The notes below the pieces were generated by a model that was not told the DNA's origin, ran no database searches, and was given only the letters and a program-made list of their open reading frames with translations. Both the position numbers and the translations under genes were made by a program. Shown one piece after another: positions 52,143 to 61,027 of a stretch of 64,000 nucleotides of DNA. How positions within the stretch are numbered: the first letter of the stretch is position 1; each line of letters starts with the position of its first letter. This DNA is from DATLXH01 sp035576005 (lineage in GTDB: Bacteria; Acidobacteriota; Thermoanaerobaculia; Gp7-AA8), in NCBI GenBank assembly GCA_035576005.1, contig DATLXH010000071.1, positions 9,089-73,088 on the forward strand, in the 5' to 3' direction.

Positions 52143-52193
52143 GTCCTGTAAGATTGCTTGTCTCCGGTAGATTGACAATCAGTGGTGCGTGGG

Positions 52194-53525
52194 ATGAGGA
52201 CGGGGTGTGACTTGCGACAATTCGTAATTCTGGGAATGCTTCTGGCGGCTGCGACTCCTTCGCACGCGCAGGACGAAACGTCACCATGGAAGTTGAGCTT
52301 CCGATCGGAGATCCGGATGAATCTCCGGCAGACCGAGAACGATCGGTTCGCTCTTCGCTTTCCCTTCAGGCCGATTCAGCTCCCGCCCGGCGCGGCGACC
52401 GCATTTCTCGAGACGGTCGACGCAGGGACTCACGCCGAAGTCAGTGTGGTTCAGTTCACTGCTGACGCGCAGTACGGGGAGAACTTTGCGGGGAGGGCGA
52501 GGATCCATGCGCTCGATCTGTATCGCAGGAACCCGACGTCAGAGGATCGCGTGGTAGACGCCGACGAGCTCTGGCTCCGGTTCGGTCAGAAACCAGAGGG
52601 GCTTGCTCTTCCGGCGGGCAGCTCCTTTTTCGTTCAGATAGGTAAGGCTCCCAAGATGGAGCGGCAGCCCGTCAGATTGCTCGAGTCGTATGGAGTGGCC
52701 TCGACCTCGTTCAATCGCTTCGAGGATGTAGCGGTGCTGGCCGGTGGCACCTATCGCCGTGGACTTTACTGGCGTGCAGAAGTCTCGAAAGGGAATCCCC
52801 TTTTCTTTCGCGATGCAAATGCGCTGGCAGGCGACAACGGTGCCTCAGAGTTGCGTCGCCCGAATCCGAACCCAAAGATCAAGTCAGGCTTTCCGATCCT
52901 CTACAACGCAGAGGTCGAAGGGTATCTGTTCGACTCGAATCCTCAGATCGGCGGAGGGCTCGGCTACCGGTTCGGTGATGGCAATGGCGAGCGGGGAGTC
53001 GACCTGCTGATGTTTCACTACCAGCGTGAGCTGGCCGTCGAGGCAGATCTGACCGGCACATTCTACGGGGGCGACCTCGACCTCCTGGATGGCGCAGGGG
53101 GAATCTCCCTTCCTATCAGCGGCAATCGCAAGCGGGATAGCGGGCTTCGTGCTTTCGGGAAGTGGAGCGGGCTAACGGTCTACGCACTTGCAGTACAGCA
53201 GGAGATCGCAGGGCTGAATCGATCGGGGTATGAATTGGAGAGTGGTTACACGATTCCGGTTGCCCTGGGCAATCTGCGCGGAAGATCGGTCATTACTTCC
53301 ATCCAGCCGGCGGTCCGGGGAAGCGCGATCATCAACCACTTTCGAGGCCCGCGTGAGTTCCCGGCGCCTTCTGTCTGGTGGGACTGGTCGAAGGTGGATG
53401 TCGGGGTGAGAGTTGGAATCTTCGAACGGTACGACCTCACGCTCGAACGAGCCACGCACTTCATCGACGCTCCGGTAGAGCTTTCTCAGGGCGAGACACT
53501 CCTCACGTTCCGCGTTCGGCTGTAG
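52194..53525 (+). CDS. outer-membrane porin-like protein
   Basis: 443 aa from ATG 52194 (GTGs at 52182 and 52185 are also in frame). The signal peptide ends PSHAQ. The remaining sequence alternates as in 16-18-strand barrels: WKLSFRSEIRMNLRQTEND, AEVSVVQFTADAQYGENFAGRARIHALDLY, SFFVQIGKAPKMERQPVRLLES, YRRGLYWRAEVSKGNP, DLLMFHYQRELAVEADL, and a terminal SQGETLLTFRVRL. No family is certain; alginate-export or phosphate-porin-like proteins are similar in style. It lies 51 bases after the AI-2E gene. Confidence 0.65.
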   Translation: MRTGCDLRQFVILGMLLAAATPSHAQDETSPWKLSFRSEIRMNLRQTENDRFALRFPFRPIQLPPGAATAFLETVDAGTHAEVSVVQFTADAQYGENFAGRARIHALDLYRRNPTSEDRVVDADELWLRFGQKPEGLALPAGSSFFVQIGKAPKMERQPVRLLESYGVASTSFNRFEDVAVLAGGTYRRGLYWRAEVSKGNPLFFRDANALAGDNGASELRRPNPNPKIKSGFPILYNAEVEGYLFDSNPQIGGGLGYRFGDGNGERGVDLLMFHYQRELAVEADLTGTFYGGDLDLLDGAGGISLPISGNRKRDSGLRAFGKWSGLTVYALAVQQEIAGLNRSGYELESGYTIPVALGNLRGRSVITSIQPAVRGSAIINHFRGPREFPAPSVWWDWSKVDVGVRVGIFERYDLTLERATHFIDAPVELSQGETLLTFRVRL

Positions 53526-53573
53526 AGACTCGCCGCTGCCGGCCAGCCTTCGCTGCGTCTCGGGGGCGGGTGT

Positions 53574-53628
53574 AGGGCCGCACGGCGTGCGGCCGACACC
53601 TCTGTGTCACCCGAGGCGGCCCTACCCC
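53574..53628. repeat. Family 3 palindrome
   Basis: GGCCGCAC-GGC-GTGCGGCC (53576-53594) inside a GTGTAGG...CCTACCC outer pairing, the same design as the GGACGCAC hairpin at 23044. It fills the gap between the porin-like gene and the NHLP-clan gene. Confidence 0.7.
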
Positions 53629-53709
53629 CTCAGTCGTTGATGGAGCACCTCGTCGCGGGTGTGAGGCTTGCAGCCTTCTCACTCATCCGCATTCAGGAGG
53701 AGAGAACGA

Positions 53710-53946
53710 ATGAGAAACGAGATGATCGGTGCAGTTGTGCGTCGCGCGATTGAGCATCCGGAGTTCCGAAAGAAACTCATGGCGGACCCGGACGAGGCGC
53801 TACGCTCCCACGGTTTCGCTTTGAATCAGACAGACCTGGCCGAGATCGGTCGCATCCGGGAAACCATGGGCAATGACGATGAGTCGGCCTCGGTTCACCT
53901 CAAGAACATCGCTCATCAATATGGTTTGGAACCGCGGACCAGTTAG
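53710..53946 (+). CDS. Os1348-like NHLP-clan small protein (RiPP-precursor-like)
   Basis: 78 aa from ATG 53710 with a very strong AGGAGGAG 10 bases upstream. The text MIGAVVRRAIEHPEFRKKLMADPDEALRSHGFALNQTDLAEIGRIRE matches the nitrile-hydratase-alpha-like leader fold (NHLP clan, Os1348 group): a helix, then E-F-R-x-x-L-x-x-D-P-x-x-A-L, then L-x-x-x-D/E-L-x-x-I. The C-terminal 30 residues (DDESASVHLKNIAHQYGLEPRTS) hold no Gly-Gly cleavage site and few Cys/Ser/Thr. No RiPP-modifying enzyme is within the window, so it may be an orphan precursor or a non-RiPP family member. Confidence 0.65.
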   Translation: MRNEMIGAVVRRAIEHPEFRKKLMADPDEALRSHGFALNQTDLAEIGRIRETMGNDDESASVHLKNIAHQYGLEPRTS

Positions 53947-54027
53947 TTTCACAGGGCTGCTGTCCTCAGCCGTAATTCGGCACGTCACTTGCTGTTGAGT
54001 AGTCCCAGTAATTGAGGAGAAAAAAAT

Positions 54028-54828
54028 ATGAAAGACAACGATAGAAAAGGCTTCGATCCAACCCCTGATAGCAACCCTGATCCGATCACTGGTGAGCCAG
54101 GTGCTCATCCTGTCGGTGTCGCCGGTGGTTCGGGCGGCGGAGCAGCAGCCGGTGCGGCCATTGGCGCGGTAGTCGGTGGCCCGGTAGGAGCTCTCGTTGG
54201 TGGCGCAATCGGCGCCGTCGCGGGCGGTTACGCCGGAAAGGGTGCGGCAGAAGCCGTGAACCCAACCGAGGAAGATGCTTACTGGAAAGGCGAGTACAAC
54301 AAGCGCCCTTACTATAAGAGTGGCAGTAGCTACGATCAGTACAGCCCCGCCTACAAGTATGGCTACGAATCAGCGGCGAATCCAGCACACAGTGGCCGAG
54401 CTTTCAACGAAGTTGAGACCGACCTCGAGAAGGGTTGGAGCTCGGCTCGTGGAAACGCAAAGGGCGAGTGGCGTGAGATGAAAGACGCAACCCGCGATGC
54501 TTACGACCGTGTTCGCACCCGCATGAGCGGCTCCGGTTCAATGGCAGGCGGCATGGCTGCCGGCGCAGGTGCCCGTGTCGCAGGTGCCACAGCGAATGCA
54601 GCGGACTACGCCGGCGACAAGGCCGACTCAGTCTGGGAGCAGACGAAAGGCAACTGGAAACAGCTCAAGGGTTCGATTAAAGAAAAGTGGAACATGCTGA
54701 CCGATGATGATCTCGATCGCATGGACGGAACCCGCGAGAAGCTCGTCGGCAAGATTCAGGAGAAGTACGGCGAGGCGAAGTGGAAGGAAGCGGACATCGA
54801 GCGCGAACTGCGCGGCATGCGTCGCTAA
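54028..54828 (+). CDS. glycine-zipper and CsbD-like domain protein
   Basis: 266 aa, GAGGAG upstream. Residues about 30-72 are a glycine zipper (GGSGGGAAAGAAIGAVVGGPVG, ALVGGAIGAVAGGYAG) that should insert in or coat a membrane. A Tyr-rich linker (KRPYYKSGSSYDQYSPAYKYGYES) precedes coiled segments. The C-terminus WKQLKGSIKEKWNMLTDDDLDRMDG...KLVGKIQEKYGEAK is a CsbD domain, known from general-stress proteins. The combination suggests an envelope stress protein. A strong terminator follows. Confidence 0.85.
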   Translation: MKDNDRKGFDPTPDSNPDPITGEPGAHPVGVAGGSGGGAAAGAAIGAVVGGPVGALVGGAIGAVAGGYAGKGAAEAVNPTEEDAYWKGEYNKRPYYKSGSSYDQYSPAYKYGYESAANPAHSGRAFNEVETDLEKGWSSARGNAKGEWREMKDATRDAYDRVRTRMSGSGSMAGGMAAGAGARVAGATANAADYAGDKADSVWEQTKGNWKQLKGSIKEKWNMLTDDDLDRMDGTREKLVGKIQEKYGEAKWKEADIERELRGMRR

Positions 54829-54854
54829 TTGATCTTTACGCTGCATCGAATCTC

Positions 54855-54887
54855 AGTGCCGGCCCTCAGGGGCCGGCACTTTTGTTT
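54855..54887 (+). terminator. rho-independent terminator
   Basis: GTGCCGGCCC-TCAG-GGGCCGGCAC (54856-54879), a perfect 10-bp GC stem followed by TTTTGTTTT. It ends the glycine-zipper/CsbD transcript. Confidence 0.9.
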
Positions 54888-55028
54888 TGGTGGGCCGTCT
54901 CAAGGTAGATCGTCCGGGCTAAGGTGGCCGTCATGCTGTCAGCCAAATCGGAATTTGTCCGGGCGGCGGTTCGTTCGAGCGCAAGTACTTTCCTGGTCTA
55001 AATTTAACAAACTACAGGTGATCTCCGG

Positions 55029-56918
55029 ATGCGTCTTTCATTGAACAGGAACCATGTTGCCGTACTCACCCTGACGTTGATCGGATTTCTTTTTCCTCTC
55101 ACAGTGTCGGCATATCCAACTGCCAGGACCGGAGCGAGTTTCGCCTACAACAAAGAGCTCAAGAAAGCGATTTTGTTCGGCGGTCGTACTCAGCCCGACG
55201 CGAGTCGCGTGCGTTACACCCTGAGCGACACCTGGGAGTGGAACGGCATCCGCTGGATCCGACACTACCCGGCCAAGTCACCGGCAGCCCGTTTTGGCGC
55301 GCCGATGGTGTATGACTCGGTTCGTAGCCGTCTGGTTCTCTTCGGTGGAGCCGACGCGGACAAGAGGTTCGATGATGCCTGGACCTACAACGGCACCGCA
55401 TGGACCGAGATTGTCACGACAGTTCGACCGTCAGCTCGAAGGGATGCAGCTGCCGCCTTCGACTTTCGTCGAGACCGGATCGTTCTGTTCGGCGGGTTCG
55501 ACGGTACCGCGTCGCTGTTCGACACGTGGGAGTTCAACGGTAGCTCATGGTTCCTAGCAAACGGAGCTGGACCGAAACTGACCAACCCCAGCCTCGCCTA
55601 TGACGAGGTTCGTGAGCAGACTGTGATGCTGGGCGTGAACGAGAAGAATGAAACGGAGATGTACAGATGGCTCTCCAGTTCCTGGGAGAAACTCACACCC
55701 GCGCATCTTCCTCCATGCGTCAATCAGGGATCGATGGTCTATCAGAATCATAACGACAAGATCCTTTTCGTTGGAGCTTCCTGCCCCGATGGGTCGATTG
55801 AAGATGACACGCAGGAGTGGGACGGGACCGATTGGACCAACGTTGAGGCGAAGCCGGCCGCACCTTTCATCCTGGGCTACTCAATTGCTTACGATGTCGA
55901 GAGAGGAAACACGGTACTGTTCGGCGGCAACGATCAACGGGACAAGAACGCGACTCTTCTTTATCGCGATGGAGTCTGGACTGAGGTAGTCGACGAGTTC
56001 GCTCCCGGACCTCGCTCCCTTTTTGTTTTCGAGGGGGATGAGCAACGCGGAGTGGTCTGGCTGTACGGCGGCCAGAATGAGCGCGGCAGTCTCTACGACC
56101 TCTGGAAGCTGGAAGACAATCGCTGGAGCCGCATCAAGGCCGAGGGCGAACCTTCCGCGTGCAGCTATCCAGTGGGAGCCTTCGATAGCGACCGAGGCCG
56201 TCTCGTCATTCTGTGCGAAGACTCGTCGACGTTCGAGTGGGACGGCACAGCGTGGTTCAAGTTCGACAACCTCACCAGGAAACCGCCTTCGCGCCGTTTT
56301 TCTCACATGACTTACGACGAAAAGAACAAGCGATCGGTGATGTTCGGTGGCTACGGCTCCGAGGGCAGTACACGCAGCGGCAACTTCTCGGACTATCTGA
56401 AAGAAACATGGACCTGGAACGGGCAGGCCTGGACGAAGAACGAAAAAAAGACGACACCCACTGCCCGGATGCTCGCCGCATTTTTCTTCGACCCTGTGTC
56501 GCAGAAGACCTATCTGTTTGGTGGGATTGGGCGGAAGTCCGCTGAGGACCGGATCACGCGTTTCTCCGACATGTGGAGTTTCGACGGAACGAATTGGACC
56601 AAGCTCAAGATCACCGGCGGACCCGCTTCACGTTACGGGGCGCAGACGGGTTATAACCGGTCGACATCGAAGACTGTCATGTTCGGCGGGAAGAGCGACA
56701 AGGAAGAGTTTCTGAACGAGCATTGGGAGTGGAACGGGACGGCATGGCAGAAGGTTGACGTCCGGAACCCGCCATCGCCGAGAATGAATGGTCGAATTGA
56801 TTTCGATCCCTCAACGAATGAGATGACGCTTTACGGCGGCTACCGCGGCGAGTATTTTTCGGACATCTGGAAGCTCGACGCAAACCAATGGACGCTCATC
56901 CCCGAGGTTGTCGAATAG
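55029..56918 (+). CDS. secreted Kelch-repeat protein
   Basis: 629 aa. Signal peptide VAVLTLTLIGFLFPLTVSA. About ten Kelch-like repeats of 50-55 aa with the core R-x-x-x-x-x-x-Y-D-x-x-R-x-x-x-V-L-F-G-G...D-T-W-x-W-N-G-x-x-W: for example KKAILFGGRTQ..LSDTWEWNGIRW, SRLVLFGGADADKRFDDAWTYNGTAW, DRIVLFGGFDGTASLFDTWEFNGSSW, KTVMFGGKSDKEEFLNEHWEWNGTAW. These would fold as one or two beta-propellers. Secreted binding or structural role; no enzyme residues are evident. Confidence 0.85.
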   Translation: MRLSLNRNHVAVLTLTLIGFLFPLTVSAYPTARTGASFAYNKELKKAILFGGRTQPDASRVRYTLSDTWEWNGIRWIRHYPAKSPAARFGAPMVYDSVRSRLVLFGGADADKRFDDAWTYNGTAWTEIVTTVRPSARRDAAAAFDFRRDRIVLFGGFDGTASLFDTWEFNGSSWFLANGAGPKLTNPSLAYDEVREQTVMLGVNEKNETEMYRWLSSSWEKLTPAHLPPCVNQGSMVYQNHNDKILFVGASCPDGSIEDDTQEWDGTDWTNVEAKPAAPFILGYSIAYDVERGNTVLFGGNDQRDKNATLLYRDGVWTEVVDEFAPGPRSLFVFEGDEQRGVVWLYGGQNERGSLYDLWKLEDNRWSRIKAEGEPSACSYPVGAFDSDRGRLVILCEDSSTFEWDGTAWFKFDNLTRKPPSRRFSHMTYDEKNKRSVMFGGYGSEGSTRSGNFSDYLKETWTWNGQAWTKNEKKTTPTARMLAAFFFDPVSQKTYLFGGIGRKSAEDRITRFSDMWSFDGTNWTKLKITGGPASRYGAQTGYNRSTSKTVMFGGKSDKEEFLNEHWEWNGTAWQKVDVRNPPSPRMNGRIDFDPSTNEMTLYGGYRGEYFSDIWKLDANQWTLIPEVVE

Positions 56919-57114
56919 AGGAACCGCCGTAAGGCCCACACCCAGATCCCTCGCTCGACGCTCGGGATTGGTGCGTTTCTTCCACCGATCACTTCGCGCC
57001 ACCGCAAAGTACAGCGACTAGAGGACGAAGATCTTTGGTTAGCGTCATCGGGCTGCCCGGACGCGTCGCGACGCAGCCGTCGCCCTGCTCGCCGGGCCCT
57101 CTGGGTGTTAAGGT

Positions 57115-58077
57115 ATGGACCTCATGAGTGAAACTGCTGTGATTTCGTACTCACGCGACTCCCTCCCATTTCGACGGAGCCTCTCAGACGCATACTCACT
57201 GACGAGGCCTGTCGATGCCGTGGCGGTCGAGGAGCGCGCGGCGAGTCTGGCCAAAAGAAGTCTGAAGAAAGATGCGAAGGTCTCAGGTCTCAAGCTCGCG
57301 ATGAGTATGATCGACCTCACAACTCTGGAAGGAAAAGACACCAGAGGAAAGGTCTTCGCACTTTGCCAGAAAGCGATGCGTCCCGATCCTTCCGATCGCA
57401 CCGTTCCTCATGTCGCCGCCGTTTGCGTTTTTCCCGCCATGATCCCCTTCGTGAAAGAAGCTCTCGGAAGCTCCGAGGTGAAGATCGCGTCGGTTGCCAC
57501 TGGCTTCCCCAGCGGGCAGACGTACAGCGAGATCAAGATCGAGGAGACGCGCCGCGCGGTCGCCGCAGGGGCGCATGAGATCGACATGGTGATCGACCGC
57601 GGGGCATTTCTGTCGGGAGACGACCAGAAAGTATTCGACGAGATTGCCGCAGTGAAGGAAGCGTGCGGACCGGCGCATCTGAAAGTCATCCTCGAGACCG
57701 GCGAGCTCGGGAGCTACGATCAGATACGACGCGCCTCCATGATCGCGATGTACGCGGGAGGCGATTTCATCAAGACATCGACAGGCAAGATCGGAGTCGG
57801 CGCAACGCTCCCGACCACGCTGGTCATGCTGGAAGCGATCCGAGATTTCCATCATGCAACAGGGAAAGAGATCGGGATGAAGCCGGCGGGCGGGGTCGCT
57901 AACTCCAAACTCGCGCTCGCGTATCTCGTGATTCTCTACGAGACCCTCGGGGCGACATGGATGACTCCCGATCTGTTTCGCTTTGGCGCCAGCTCGCTTG
58001 CGAACGACATCCTCATGCAGCTGAGGAAAGAGCAAAGTGGGGCCTATCAATCGGGCGACTATTTCACGCTCGATTGA
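57115..58077 (+). CDS. deoC: deoxyribose-phosphate aldolase
   Basis: 320 aa; ATG 57115 or 57124 could be the start. Longer than E. coli DeoC (259 aa) because of an N-terminal extension. Catalytic residues of the class I aldolase: Lys220 (Schiff base) in DFIKTSTGK, Lys256 in GMKPAGGV, Asp157 in AHEIDMVIDRG. It cleaves deoxyribose-5-phosphate to glyceraldehyde-3-phosphate and acetaldehyde. The two following genes are aldehyde dehydrogenases, which could oxidise the acetaldehyde. Confidence 0.9.
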   Translation: MDLMSETAVISYSRDSLPFRRSLSDAYSLTRPVDAVAVEERAASLAKRSLKKDAKVSGLKLAMSMIDLTTLEGKDTRGKVFALCQKAMRPDPSDRTVPHVAAVCVFPAMIPFVKEALGSSEVKIASVATGFPSGQTYSEIKIEETRRAVAAGAHEIDMVIDRGAFLSGDDQKVFDEIAAVKEACGPAHLKVILETGELGSYDQIRRASMIAMYAGGDFIKTSTGKIGVGATLPTTLVMLEAIRDFHHATGKEIGMKPAGGVANSKLALAYLVILYETLGATWMTPDLFRFGASSLANDILMQLRKEQSGAYQSGDYFTLD

Positions 58078-58144
58078 GTCTCTTAATCGCCACCGAAACC
58101 TTTTCGAGCAGTAGCGACTGACACTGTTTTAATGGAATGACCCT

Positions 58145-59650
58145 ATGACCAAGGCGACCCTGCCCGTGAAGCCCGAAACTCTTGAAAGACTCTCACCCGG
58201 ACCGGCCTCGGCTTTTGGCCTGGCCTGGGACTACTCGCCAGCTCCGGAGGCGGTTGATCACGTCCGGATCAAGCCTCGCTACGAGCTTTTCATTGGAGGG
58301 CAGTTCGTTGCTCCTCAGTCAGGTAGATACTTTGAAACGATCAATCCCGCGACCGAGGATGTGCTGAGCGAAGTCGCGGAAGGAGATGACGCTGATGTCG
58401 ATCGCGCTGTACGCGAGGCCAGGAAAGCCTACGAGAAAATCTGGCGGAAGGTAACGCCATCCGAGCGTGCAAAATACATCTTCAGAATCGCGCGACTCAT
58501 CCAGGAGAAATCGCGTGCTCTGGCAGTCGTTGAGACCATGAACGGCGGCAAGCCGATCAAAGAGTCTCGTGACATCGACGTGCCGCTGGCAGCAGCGCAT
58601 TTTTTTTACTATGCGGGATGGGCGGACAAGCTCGAGTATGCGTTTCCGAATCGGAACGTCGCATCACTCGGTGTCGCCGGCCAGATCATTCCGTGGAACT
58701 TTCCACTGCTGATGGCCGCGTGGAAGATCGCGCCGGCGCTGGCGTGCGGCAACACGGTAGTGCTCAAGCCTGCGGAAACCACTCCGCTCACGTCACTGAT
58801 GCTGGCGGAGATTATTCAGGAAGCGGAGCTCCCGCCCGGCGTCGTGAACATCGTGCCGGGAGGGCCGGCAACGGGAATGGCTCTCGTCAACCATCCCGAC
58901 GTCAACAAGATCGCGTTTACCGGTTCTACGGAAGTTGGAAAAAAAATCAGGGCGTCGGCGGGATCGAAAAAACTTACGCTCGAGCTCGGTGGAAAGGCGC
59001 CCAATATCGTGTTCGAGGACGCTCCGATCGACCAGGCGGTCGAAGGGATTGTCAACGGCATTTACTTCAACCAGGGTCATGTCTGCTGCGCGGGATCACG
59101 GCTGTTTGTTCAGGAATCGATCCTCGAGCCTGTTGTCCGGAAGCTACGCGAACGAATCGGCACACTGAGACTCGGCGATCCGCTCGACAAGAATACCGAC
59201 ATCGGCGCGATCAACTCGCGGGCCCAGCTGGACAAGATCACCGAGATGGTTGCGAGTGGATCTGAAGAGGGAGCGGCGATTTTTCAATCGTCATGTTCGC
59301 TGCCGGACAAAGGATTCTGGTTCCGTCCGACGTTCTTTACCGGGGTCGCGCAGTCGAACCGCATTGCGCAGGAAGAGATCTTCGGACCGGTGCTGTCTGT
59401 GCTGACGTTCCGTACTCCGGAGGAAGCGATCGAGCGTGCGAACAACACGCCGTTCGGACTATCAGCCGGAGTCTGGACTGAGAAGGGCTCCCGGATTCTG
59501 AAGGTCGCCTCCAAACTTCGAGCCGGAGTCGTCTGGGCCAACACGTATAACAAGTTCGACCCTTCGTCTCCGTTCGGCGGTTACAAGGAATCGGGATTCG
59601 GTCGCGAGGGAGGTCTTCATGGACTCCGCGCCTATCTTGAACTGACATGA
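58145..59650 (+). CDS. aldehyde dehydrogenase
   Basis: 501 aa, full-length NAD(P)-dependent ALDH. Active-site residues are intact: Asn184 in IIPWNFPLLM, Glu280 in LTLELGGKAPNIVF, Cys314 in NQGHVCCAGSRL, and the ending EEIFGPVLSVLTFRTPEEAIERANNTPFGLSAGVW...SPFGGYKESGFGREGG. Lies 67 bases after deoC and 16 before the half-length paralogue. Oxidation of acetaldehyde or a related short aldehyde from deoxyribose catabolism is inferred from context. Confidence 0.9.
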   Translation: MTKATLPVKPETLERLSPGPASAFGLAWDYSPAPEAVDHVRIKPRYELFIGGQFVAPQSGRYFETINPATEDVLSEVAEGDDADVDRAVREARKAYEKIWRKVTPSERAKYIFRIARLIQEKSRALAVVETMNGGKPIKESRDIDVPLAAAHFFYYAGWADKLEYAFPNRNVASLGVAGQIIPWNFPLLMAAWKIAPALACGNTVVLKPAETTPLTSLMLAEIIQEAELPPGVVNIVPGGPATGMALVNHPDVNKIAFTGSTEVGKKIRASAGSKKLTLELGGKAPNIVFEDAPIDQAVEGIVNGIYFNQGHVCCAGSRLFVQESILEPVVRKLRERIGTLRLGDPLDKNTDIGAINSRAQLDKITEMVASGSEEGAAIFQSSCSLPDKGFWFRPTFFTGVAQSNRIAQEEIFGPVLSVLTFRTPEEAIERANNTPFGLSAGVWTEKGSRILKVASKLRAGVVWANTYNKFDPSSPFGGYKESGFGREGGLHGLRAYLELT

Positions 59651-59666
59651 GGCGGGGGAGATCGAC

Positions 59667-60539
59667 ATGTCGCGACTGAACGTCAGGAAGACCTACAAGC
59701 TGTACATCAACGGTGAGTTTCCGCGAACCGAGTCAGGGCGGTTCTACCCCGTTCGAGCTGTGAAGGGAGATGAAGTGCTGGCCAACGCGTGTCGAGGATC
59801 GCGCAAAGATGTTCGCAATGCCATTGCCGCCGCCCGCAAGGCGTTTCCGGTGTGGAGTGGAAAGACGGCCTACAACCGGGGCCAGATCCTTTATCGAATC
59901 GCCGAGGTATGCGAGTCGAGGAAGTCCGAGCTCGAGGGGGAGCTTCGATCCCTCGGCGCGAGGAAGAGCGTCGCTCGAGAAGAGGTGGAGCAGACGATCG
60001 ACCGCTGGGTCTATTACGCCGGCTGGTGTGACAAGTATCCCCAGGTTTTCGGCTCGGTGAATCCGGTTGCGGGACCGTACTACAACTTCACCGTTCCGGA
60101 ACCGACCGGCGTCGTCGGTACGATCGCGCCTGAGCTTCCATCGCTGCTTGGGCTGGTGAGTCGGATCGCTCCTTCCCTCGTTGGAGGAAACACCGTTGTG
60201 GCGATCACGTCCGAAGCGGCCCCCCTTGCAGCGATCACTCTGGGAGAGATTCTCGCGACCTCCGATGTGCCACCCGGCGTGATCAATCTCATCTCCGGCT
60301 TCAAGAAAGAACTGGTGCCGTGGTTGACGTCGCACATGGACGTCAACGCGATCGACCTGACTGGCGTCGCGGAAGCCGATGTCGAAAAGATGAAAATCCT
60401 CGCGACCGGGAACATGAAGCGAATCGTGCGTTTCGACGCGGAGAAGGTGTCGTGGAATGACACGAGACTGGCGCAATCGCCGTATGCGATCTATGACTTT
60501 CTCGAGATGAAAACCGTCTGGCACCCGATGGGAATGTAA
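59667..60539 (+). CDS. half-length aldehyde dehydrogenase paralogue, apparently catalytically dead
   Basis: 290 aa. N-terminal ALDH NAD-binding part aligns with the upstream gene: KLYINGEFPRTESGRFYPV, RKAFPVWSGKTAYNRGQILYRIAEV, GNTVVAITSEAAPLAAITLGEILATSDVPPGVINLISG. It stops before the catalytic Glu and Cys region; the PWNF Asn is replaced (TIAPELPSLLGL). The end LAQSPYAIYDFLEMKTVWHPMG is typical of short ALDH partners found beside full-length ALDH and DeoC. It might be a scaffold or regulatory subunit. The frame is clean, so this is not simple decay. Confidence 0.75.
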   Translation: MSRLNVRKTYKLYINGEFPRTESGRFYPVRAVKGDEVLANACRGSRKDVRNAIAAARKAFPVWSGKTAYNRGQILYRIAEVCESRKSELEGELRSLGARKSVAREEVEQTIDRWVYYAGWCDKYPQVFGSVNPVAGPYYNFTVPEPTGVVGTIAPELPSLLGLVSRIAPSLVGGNTVVAITSEAAPLAAITLGEILATSDVPPGVINLISGFKKELVPWLTSHMDVNAIDLTGVAEADVEKMKILATGNMKRIVRFDAEKVSWNDTRLAQSPYAIYDFLEMKTVWHPMGM

Positions 60540-60669
60540 GCGGCGACGAACGATCTGTTGCACCCGGCCTCAGCAAGGTGACAAGCGCCAGGGTAGGGCG
60601 ACAAGATGTGTTTACCTGGCGCCGATCTGTCGCCCGCTGACGCGGGCTGGGGTCGATTCGGGCGTCGCT

Positions 60670-61027
60670 TCCACCCGGCTGGAAGCCGGGTGCTACGGAT
60701 GTTTCGCCGCCATACGGCGGCTGCCGGGTGCCGGCTTACGGCGCCGTCGCAAGATCTTCGACACAAGCACCATTCGACTGTCATCTACTCGGCGCGGAGC
60801 GGGGGTCGCCGCCATACGGCGGCTGCCGCGTACGCGTCTGCCGTCTTACGGCGGCAATCCTGAACGAGTCTGCCGTCCCACGGCGGCAGTCGTGTACGGG
60901 ACTGGCGGCTTACGGCGCCACTCGCGCGGAGCGGCGGCAGCTCAGCGACCTGCATCTCACGCCTCAGCACTATGGGCGTGCGTTCTCAGGGTAGGGGTCG
61001 CATACCCCTCTGCCGACTTACGGCAGC
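60670..61027. repeat. Family 5 hairpin array
   Basis: Seven hairpins of form GCCG(N)2-3TACGGC(G/C): near 60711, 60732, 60811, 60839, 60871, 60903 and 61012, plus the CACCCGGCT..AGCCGGGTG hairpin at about 60677. Spacing is 20 to 110 bases. The last one contains the stop of the L,D-transpeptidase gene. No long ORF with homology. Confidence 0.8.

Noticed and set aside
60491..60994. Frames of 60-97 aa across the hairpin array
   Set aside because: Built from repeated hairpins; no consistent codon bias or RBS.
60670..61027. Possible CRISPR array
   Set aside because: Units are short self-complementary hairpins with irregular spacing and varying sequence; no 25-40 bp direct repeats with uniform spacers and no cas genes.
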